From assembly GCF_002102265.1 (NCBI RefSeq), contig NZ_LQPG01000050.1, positions 1 to 64,000 of the forward strand: 64,000 nucleotides of DNA, written 5' to 3'. The notes beneath the pieces were generated by a model. The model saw only the letters and a program-made list of their open reading frames with translations. It made no database searches and had not been told where the DNA came from. The stretch is from Mycolicibacter longobardus. Its GTDB lineage: Bacteria; Actinomycetota; Actinomycetes; Mycobacteriales; Mycobacteriaceae. Shown piece by piece: positions 59,067 to 64,000 of this stretch. A program made the position numbers and the translations under genes. The stretch's first letter is position 1. The number at the start of each line of letters is the position of its first letter.

Positions 59067-59897
59067 ATGGCTGTTGTAACCATGAAGCAGCTGCTTGACA
59101 GCGGCACCCACTTCGGGCACCAGACCCGTCGCTGGAACCCCAAGATGAAGCGGTTCATCTTCACCGACCGCAACGGCATCTACATCATCGACCTGCAGCA
59201 GACGCTGACGTTCATCGACCAGGCGTACGAGTTCGTCAAGGAGACCGTCGCGCACGGCGGCACCGTGCTGTTCGTCGGCACCAAGAAGCAGGCTCAGGAG
59301 TCGGTCGCGGCCGAGGCCACCCGGGTCGGGATGCCCTATGTCAACCAGCGCTGGCTGGGTGGCATGCTCACCAACTTCTCCACCGTGCACAAGCGCCTGC
59401 AGCGGCTCAAGGAGCTCGAGGCCATGGAGCAGACCGGTGGCTTCGAAGGGCGCACCAAGAAGGAAATCTTGATGCTGACCCGGGAGAAGAACAAGCTGGA
59501 GCGCAGCCTCGGCGGTATCCGCGACATGACCAAGGTGCCCTCGGCGGTCTGGGTCGTCGACACCAACAAGGAGCACCTCGCGGTCGCTGAGGCCATCAAG
59601 CTGGGTATCCCGGTCATCGCGATTCTGGACACCAACTGCGACCCCGACCAGGTCGACTACCCGATCCCGGGCAACGACGACGCCATCCGCTCGGCGGCCC
59701 TTTTGACCAAGGTCATCGCCTCCGCGGTGGCCGAGGGTCTGCAGGCCCGGGCGGGCCAGGGCAACGGCGAGGGCAAGGCCGAGGCCGAAGCGGTTGAGCC
59801 GCTGGCCGAGTGGGAGCAGGAGCTGCTCGCGGGCGCCACCACCTCCGCGCCCGACGCGGCTGCCGTCGCCGAATCCCCGACCACCGACGCATCGTAG
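59067..59897 (+). CDS. rpsB: 30S ribosomal protein S2
   Basis: 276 residues with S2 signatures MKQLLDSGTHFGHQTRRWNP, GTVLFVGTKKQAQESVA and PVIAILDTNCDPD, plus an acidic Ala/Glu C-terminal extension (from about 232) usual in actinobacteria. AAAGGAAA precedes ATG. Followed 18 bases later by tsf in the conserved rpsB-tsf operon. Confidence 0.97.
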   Translation: MAVVTMKQLLDSGTHFGHQTRRWNPKMKRFIFTDRNGIYIIDLQQTLTFIDQAYEFVKETVAHGGTVLFVGTKKQAQESVAAEATRVGMPYVNQRWLGGMLTNFSTVHKRLQRLKELEAMEQTGGFEGRTKKEILMLTREKNKLERSLGGIRDMTKVPSAVWVVDTNKEHLAVAEAIKLGIPVIAILDTNCDPDQVDYPIPGNDDAIRSAALLTKVIASAVAEGLQARAGQGNGEGKAEAEAVEPLAEWEQELLAGATTSAPDAAAVAESPTTDAS

Positions 59898-59915
59898 GAA
59901 AGAAGGCACACAACA

Positions 59916-60731
59916 GTGGCGAACTACACCGCTGCCGACGTAAAGCGGCTTCGGGAGCTCACCGGCGCAGGCATGATGGACTGCAAGAACGCGCTGGCCG
60001 AGAGTGACGGCGACTTCGACAAGGCCGTCGAGGTGCTCCGCATCAAGGGCGCCAAGGACGTCGGCAAGCGCGCCGAGCGCGCCACCGCCGAAGGTCTGGT
60101 GGCCGCCAAGGACGGCGCGCTGATCGAGCTCAACTCCGAGACCGACTTCGTCGCCAAGAACGACGAGTTCAAGGCGCTGGCCGACGAGGTCGTCACCGCC
60201 GCCGCGGCGGCGAAGACCTCCGACGTCGACGAGCTCAAAGCTGCCAAGCTCGGTGACCGCACGGTCGGCGAGGCCATCGAGGCGCTGTCGGCCAAGATCG
60301 GCGAGAAGCTGGAACTGCGCCGGGTGGCCTACTTCGACGGCACCGTGGAGACCTACCTGCACAAGCGAGCCTCCGACCTGCCGCCGGCCGTGGGCGTGCT
60401 GGTCGAATACAGCGGCTCGGACAAGAACGCGGCTCACGCGGTCGCGCTGCAGATCGCCGCGCTCAAGGCCAAGTACCTGACCCGCGACGACGTGCCCGCC
60501 GACCTGGTGGCCAACGAGCGGCGCATCGCCGAGGAGACGGCCAAGGAGGAGGGCAAGCCCGAGGCCGCCCTGCCCAAGATCGTCGAGGGCCGGGTGACCG
60601 GCTTCTTCAAGGACGTCGTGCTGCTGGAGCAGTCGTCGGTGTCGGACTCGAAGAAGAGCGTCAAGGCCCTGCTCGACGAGGCCGGCGTGACCGTGACCCG
60701 CTTCGTGCGGTTCGAGGTCGGCCAGGCCTAA
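59916..60731 (+). CDS. tsf: Elongation factor Ts
   Basis: 271-residue nucleotide exchange factor for EF-Tu. N-terminal UBA-like ADVKRLRELTGAGMMDCKNAL, core motif ELNSETDFVAKNDEF, and two core subdomains to VRFEVGQA. GTG start with AGAAGG upstream. Complete. Confidence 0.97.
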   Translation: MANYTAADVKRLRELTGAGMMDCKNALAESDGDFDKAVEVLRIKGAKDVGKRAERATAEGLVAAKDGALIELNSETDFVAKNDEFKALADEVVTAAAAAKTSDVDELKAAKLGDRTVGEAIEALSAKIGEKLELRRVAYFDGTVETYLHKRASDLPPAVGVLVEYSGSDKNAAHAVALQIAALKAKYLTRDDVPADLVANERRIAEETAKEEGKPEAALPKIVEGRVTGFFKDVVLLEQSSVSDSKKSVKALLDEAGVTVTRFVRFEVGQA

Positions 60732-60782
60732 GCGGCCTAGGTGCCTTGAACCCCCGGCGGCGACCCGCTGCGCCCGGCCCCG

Positions 60783-60796
60783 GCGGCGATCGCCGC
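60783..60796. other. Perfect 14-bp palindrome upstream of amiC
   Basis: GCGGCGATCGCCGC is self-complementary without a loop and sits 12 bases upstream of the amiC -10 (TAGCGT, 60809-60814), near the -35 position. It could be an operator; a second copy of the block CCCCGGCGGCGA lies at about 60752-60763. Confidence 0.35.
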
Positions 60797-60808
60797 GTGC
60801 GCTCTTGC

Positions 60809-60814
60809 TAGCGT
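60809..60814 (+). promoter_or_regulatory. -10 TAGCGT, likely leaderless promoter of amiC
   Basis: TAGCGT ends 6 bases before ATG 60821. The hexamer and the spacing nearly copy those before the DUF1989 gene at 14524. Confidence 0.5.
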
Positions 60815-60820
60815 CTGAGC

Positions 60821-62248
60821 ATGCAATACGTGCACGCATTCGGCGACGACGCGCTCGGCGACTCCGACACGGTCGGCCTGGTTGAACGACTCCGATCAGG
60901 CGACGTGTCGGCCGCCGAGCTCGTCGAAGCCGCCATCGCACGTACCGAAGCGGTCAATCCCCAGCTGAACGGGCTGGCTTACCGGGCGTTCGACCGCGCT
61001 CGGGAGTCGGCCCGTCAGAGCGGGAGCGGCTCTTCGGGGATCTCGGGGTTCTTCCAAGGCGTCCCGACGTTCATCAAGGACAACGTCAGCGTCGCCGGGA
61101 TGCCGACCATGCAGGGCGCCGACGCCTGGCAACCGCACCCGGCCGCCGCCGACGGCGACTTCGCCAAGCTCTACCTGAACACCGGCCTGATCATGCTGGG
61201 CAAGACCCAGTTGAGCGAGTTCGGGTTCAGCGCCTCCGCCGAGCACCCGCGCATCGGCGCGGTGCGCAACCCGTGGAACACCGACTACACCGCGGCCGCG
61301 TCGTCGTCGGGATCGGCGGCGTTCGTCGCCGCCGGGGTGGTGCCGATCGCGCACGCCAACGATGGCGGCGGATCGATCCGCATCCCCGCGGCCTGCAACG
61401 GACTGGTCGGCCTCAAGCCTTCGCGGGGCCGGCTGCCCCTCGACAAGGACCTGCGTGCCATGCCGATACGCATCGTCTTCAACGGAGTGGTGACCCGCTC
61501 GGTGCGTGACACCGCCGCCTTCTACGCCGAAGCGGAACGGATCGCGCGCAACACCAAGCTGCCTCCGGTCGGTGATGTCCGGGCACCGGGCACCCAGCGG
61601 CTCAGGGTCGCGGTGATCACCCAGTCCATTGCGCGCGAGACCTCCCCGGAGATGCGCGAGCTGACGTGCAAGACCGCGGCGCTGCTCGAGGAACTCGGCC
61701 ACCGCGTCGACTACCTCGACGGTCCGCCGGTGCCGGCGTACTTCGCCGACGACTTCCTGCTCTACTGGGCGTTTTTGGCGACCGCATTGGTCAAGGGCGG
61801 GAGGCGGATGTTCGGTCCCACCTTCGACCGCAGCCGACTGGACAACCTGACGTTGGGGCTCGACCGCCACGCCACCCGTCATCTGTACCGGCTGCCGCTG
61901 GCGGTGGCCCGGCTGGCGACCATACGCCGGCACACGGCGCGGATGTTCCGCAATTACGACGTGGCACTCACCCCGACGCTGGCCCACGAGACACCGCGGG
62001 TCGGCCACCTGGACCCCACCGCCGACTATGAGCAGATCATCGACCGGCTGATGGACTGGGTGGCGTTCACCCCGCTGCAGAACGCGACCGGTGAACCGGC
62101 GATCTCGCTGCCGCTCGCCGAGTCCGCGGCGGGGTTGCCGGTGGGCATGATGTTCAGCGCCCCGCTCGGGCACGATGCCCGGCTGCTGGAGCTGGCCTAC
62201 GAACTGGAGGCGGCGAAGCCCTGGCGCACGATGGCGGGCCGAGCCTAG
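60821..62248 (+). CDS. amiC: Amidase-signature enzyme AmiC
   Basis: 475-residue amidase-signature hydrolase. Catalytic Lys in PTFIKDNVSVAG near residue 85, cis-Ser region AAASSSGSAAFVAAG and the Ser of NDGGGSIRIPAACNGLVGLK near 185. Corresponds to H37Rv amiC (Rv2888c) downstream of tsf. Broad amide substrates in the family; the natural one is unknown. It could not be confirmed as an allophanate hydrolase, lacking that enzyme's C-terminal domain. Confidence 0.92.
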   Translation: MQYVHAFGDDALGDSDTVGLVERLRSGDVSAAELVEAAIARTEAVNPQLNGLAYRAFDRARESARQSGSGSSGISGFFQGVPTFIKDNVSVAGMPTMQGADAWQPHPAAADGDFAKLYLNTGLIMLGKTQLSEFGFSASAEHPRIGAVRNPWNTDYTAAASSSGSAAFVAAGVVPIAHANDGGGSIRIPAACNGLVGLKPSRGRLPLDKDLRAMPIRIVFNGVVTRSVRDTAAFYAEAERIARNTKLPPVGDVRAPGTQRLRVAVITQSIARETSPEMRELTCKTAALLEELGHRVDYLDGPPVPAYFADDFLLYWAFLATALVKGGRRMFGPTFDRSRLDNLTLGLDRHATRHLYRLPLAVARLATIRRHTARMFRNYDVALTPTLAHETPRVGHLDPTADYEQIIDRLMDWVAFTPLQNATGEPAISLPLAESAAGLPVGMMFSAPLGHDARLLELAYELEAAKPWRTMAGRA

Positions 62249-62252
62249 GCCG

Positions 62253-62672
62253 TCACTGCGTCCCGATGCGCTCCAACATCTGTCGCAGCCGGTGCTGCTC
62301 GGCCGGTGTCAACGCGGCCAGCACCCGGCCGTCGGCAACCCGTACGGCGTCCTCCGCCCGTTTCAGAAGATCCTGGCCAGCCTCGGTCAGGTTCGCCGGC
62401 AGGGCGCGACCGGACGACACCGAATCCGGGCGGAACACCGCGCCCCGATTCTGCAACCGGTGCAGCACGGTGTTCATCGCCTGCGGGGTGACACCGGCGC
62501 TACGGGCCAACTCGGCGCTGGACAGCCCCGGGCGCATGGACAACGCGCGCATGCAGACGAATTCGGGCAGCGTCAGCCCCAGCGGTCCCAGCACCGCGGT
62601 CACCTGCGGGCGCAGCGCAGAGCTGACCCGGTACAGCAGGTACCCCAGCGGAGCCCCGTCCACATCACCCAT
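62253..62672 (-). CDS. MarR-family transcriptional regulator
   Basis: 139-residue winged-helix regulator (Rv2887 position). MarR features: LGLTLPEFVCMRALSMRPG, recognition helix SAELARSAGVTPQAMNTVLHRLQ and the wing NRGAVFRPDS. Convergent with amiC and divergent from pyrH. In M. tuberculosis this regulator controls a methyltransferase affecting drug susceptibility; its targets here are unknown. Confidence 0.9.
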   Translation of the reverse strand: MGDVDGAPLGYLLYRVSSALRPQVTAVLGPLGLTLPEFVCMRALSMRPGLSSAELARSAGVTPQAMNTVLHRLQNRGAVFRPDSVSSGRALPANLTEAGQDLLKRAEDAVRVADGRVLAALTPAEQHRLRQMLERIGTQ

Positions 62673-62762
62673 ATCAAAGATCCTGACATACAGCGTCCCG
62701 ATGCTGAGCCACTATTGGATCGTTTTCCCGGCCCGGTGTGCGGCCGGTACCCCGGCCGCTGT

Positions 62763-62827
62763 TTGACCGGCCCGGTAGGGCAGGATGACAATGCCGTCGC
62801 GGACGATTTTCGCGATGGCGCTGTCAT
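62763..62827 (+). promoter_or_regulatory. pyrH promoter with overlapping inverted repeat
   Basis: TTGACC (62763-62768) and GACAAT (62787-62792), spacer 18, form a good promoter. ATGACA (62785-62790) pairs with TGTCAT (62822-62827), and inside GCCGTCGCG pairs with CGCGATGGC (62811-62819, one G·U) around a 9-base loop. The symmetry overlaps the -10 and start region, so it may be an operator. The gap between MarR and pyrH (62673-62849) holds nothing else recognised. Confidence 0.45.
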
Positions 62828-62849
62828 GCGCGGAGCCCCAAGGAGCCTG

Positions 62850-63599
62850 ATGACGGAGCCGACGAGTACCGACGCGGTCCGACCGACCGGCCGCCCTCCC
62901 TACTCCCGGGTGTTGCTCAAGCTCGGCGGGGAGATGTTCGGCGGCGGGCAGGTCGGGCTGGACCCCGATGTGGTGGCCCAGGTGGCCCGCCAGATCGCCG
63001 AAGTGGTCCGCGACGGTGTCCAGGTGGCGGTCGTGATCGGTGGCGGCAACTTCTTCCGCGGCGCCCAGTTGCAGCAGCGCGGCATGGAGCGGATGCGCTC
63101 GGACTATATGGGCATGCTCGGCACCGTCATGAACAGCCTTGCGCTGCAGGACTTCCTGGAAAAGGAAGGCATCGACACCCGGGTGCAGACCGCGATCACC
63201 ATGGGGCAGGTCGCCGAGCCGTACATCCCGCTGCGGGCCCAGCGGCACTTGGAGAAGGGCCGGGTGGTGATCTTCGGTGCCGGTATGGGGTTGCCGTACT
63301 TCTCCACCGACACCACCGCCGCCCAGCGAGCGCTGGAGATCGGCGCCCAGGTGGTGCTGATGGCCAAGGCGGTGGACGGAGTGTTCACCGCGGACCCGCG
63401 GGTGGACCCCAATGCCGAACTGCTCACCTCGATCACCCATCGCGAGGTGATCGACCGCGGGTTGAAGGTGGCCGATGCCACCGCGTTCAGCCTGTGCATG
63501 GACAATGGCATGCCGATCCTGGTGTTCAACCTGCTGACCGACGGAAATATCGCGCGGGCGGTCGCGGGTGAGAAGATCGGGACACTGGTCACCAGCTGA
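62850..63599 (+). CDS. pyrH: Uridylate kinase
   Basis: 249-residue UMP kinase of the amino-acid-kinase fold, making UDP. SRVLLKLGGEMFGGGQVGLD, AVVIGGGNFFRGAQL, RMRSDYMGMLGTVMNSLALQ and AKAVDGVFTADPRVDP are all present. ATG 62850 has AGGAGCC just upstream; the first 18 residues are a mycobacterial extension. Followed by frr after 15 bases, the conserved pyrH-frr operon. Confidence 0.97.
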   Translation: MTEPTSTDAVRPTGRPPYSRVLLKLGGEMFGGGQVGLDPDVVAQVARQIAEVVRDGVQVAVVIGGGNFFRGAQLQQRGMERMRSDYMGMLGTVMNSLALQDFLEKEGIDTRVQTAITMGQVAEPYIPLRAQRHLEKGRVVIFGAGMGLPYFSTDTTAAQRALEIGAQVVLMAKAVDGVFTADPRVDPNAELLTSITHREVIDRGLKVADATAFSLCMDNGMPILVFNLLTDGNIARAVAGEKIGTLVTS

Positions 63600-63614
63600 A
63601 GAGGAGAGGCGCAC

Positions 63615-64000
63615 ATGATCGACGAGGCTCTCTTCGATGCCGAAGAGAAGATGGAGAAGGCTGTATCGGTGGCCCGTGACGACCTCGCGACCATCCGCAC
63701 CGGCCGGGCCAACCCGGGCATGTTCTCCCGGATCGTCATCGACTACTACGGGTCGACCACTCCGATCACCCAGCTGTGCAGCATCAACGTCCCCGAGGCG
63801 CGGCTGGTGGTGATCAAGCCCTACGAGGCGTCCCAGCTGGGCGCGATCGAGACGGCGATCCGCAACTCCGACCTGGGCCTGAACCCCAGCAACGACGGTT
63901 CGCTGATCCGGGTGGCGGTGCCCCAACTCACCGAGGAGCGTCGTAAGGAACTGGTCAAGCAGGCCAAGGCCAAAGGCGAGGACGCCAAGGTCTCGGTGCG
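63615..64000 (+). CDS. frr: Ribosome recycling factor (5' part, runs off the window)
   Basis: The first 128 or so of about 185 residues: MIDEALFDAEEKMEKAVSVA, LATIRTGRANPGMFSRIVID, YYGSTTPITQL, and NPSNDGSLIRVAVPQLTEERRKELVKQ with the conserved Arg. Splits post-termination ribosomes with EF-G. GAGGAGAGG precedes the ATG. The frame is open to the last base. Confidence 0.96.
   Translation, partial: MIDEALFDAEEKMEKAVSVARDDLATIRTGRANPGMFSRIVIDYYGSTTPITQLCSINVPEARLVVIKPYEASQLGAIETAIRNSDLGLNPSNDGSLIRVAVPQLTEERRKELVKQAKAKGEDAKVSV

Noticed and set aside
60821..62248. amiC as the missing allophanate hydrolase for the DUF1989 operon
   Set aside because: It sits in the conserved tsf-amiC position, 43 kb away, and has only the amidase domain; the link is not supported.

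Overview
The window is a high-GC mycobacterial chromosome segment (Mycobacterium sensu lato). The gene set and order follow the block known in M. tuberculosis H37Rv as roughly Rv2975-Rv2882c: recG, lipN, pyc, rsmD, coaD, purU, sepIVA, rnc, mutM, smc, ftsY, amt, glnB, glnD, ffh, dacB2, rpsP, rimM, trmD, rplS, lepB, rnhB, yraN, the YifB ATPase, dprA, viuB, xerC, rpsB, tsf, amiC, pyrH and frr. GTG starts, 4-base ATGA/GTGA gene overlaps, probable leaderless promoters (TANNNT 6-8 bases before the start codon), a PGRS protein and a PE-PPE-domain hydrolase all fit this group. H37Rv comparisons are from memory, not from an alignment. The PDIM/PGL locus that H37Rv carries between purU and sepIVA is absent, so this is not the M. 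tuberculosis complex; a M. terrae-type or other PDIM-negative species is possible but not proven.

Layout. 1-13.8 kb: rpmB (minus), a FakA/DAK-type protein, recG, an anchored HNH nuclease, two tandem aldo-keto reductases divergent from lipN, a DsbA-like/VKOR disulfide pair, pyc, rsmD and coaD, with a MIRU-like unit between rsmD and coaD. 13.8-17.9 kb: accessory unit with a TetR regulator divergent from two urea-carboxylase-associated (DUF1989) proteins and a urea-carboxylase core that lacks its biotin carboxylase and biotin carrier domains. 17.9-29.7 kb: purU, sepIVA, DUF177, rnc, mutM, an inserted DJ-1/PIG-L pair flanked by imperfect palindromes, an OsmC protein, acyP, smc, an inserted Uma2 nuclease and ftsY.

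29.7-37.4 kb: a second accessory block between ftsY and amt: a secreted GH6 glycosidase, a NUDIX protein, a small membrane protein, an SDR, a signal-peptide PE-PPE hydrolase, a PGRS protein with a signal peptide instead of a PE domain, and an FAD oxidoreductase. 37.4-40.3 kb: nitrogen control locus, with a GlnR-like box, amt overlapping glnB, and a glnD that has lost its HD and ACT regions. 40.3-50.1 kb: ffh, an amidohydrolase, dacB2, and the rpsP-khpA-rimM-trmD and rplS-lepB-rnhB ribosome/secretion genes with lppW. 50.1-51.4 kb: a GyrA-like/GNAT fusion and a decayed vapBC locus where H37Rv has fdhF-fdhD. 51.4-64 kb: yraN, YifB-type ATPase, dprA, viuB, a lactate-monooxygenase-like enzyme, xerC, a hydrolase, an M23 peptidase, rpsB-tsf, amiC, a MarR regulator, pyrH and the start of frr.

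The most notable points are the carboxylase core without biotin domains beside two DUF1989 genes under a TetR palindrome, the truncated glnD next to an overlapping amt/glnB pair, and the tandem PE-PPE and PGRS proteins exported by ordinary signal peptides. No tRNA, rRNA, CRISPR array, prophage or intact insertion sequence was seen.
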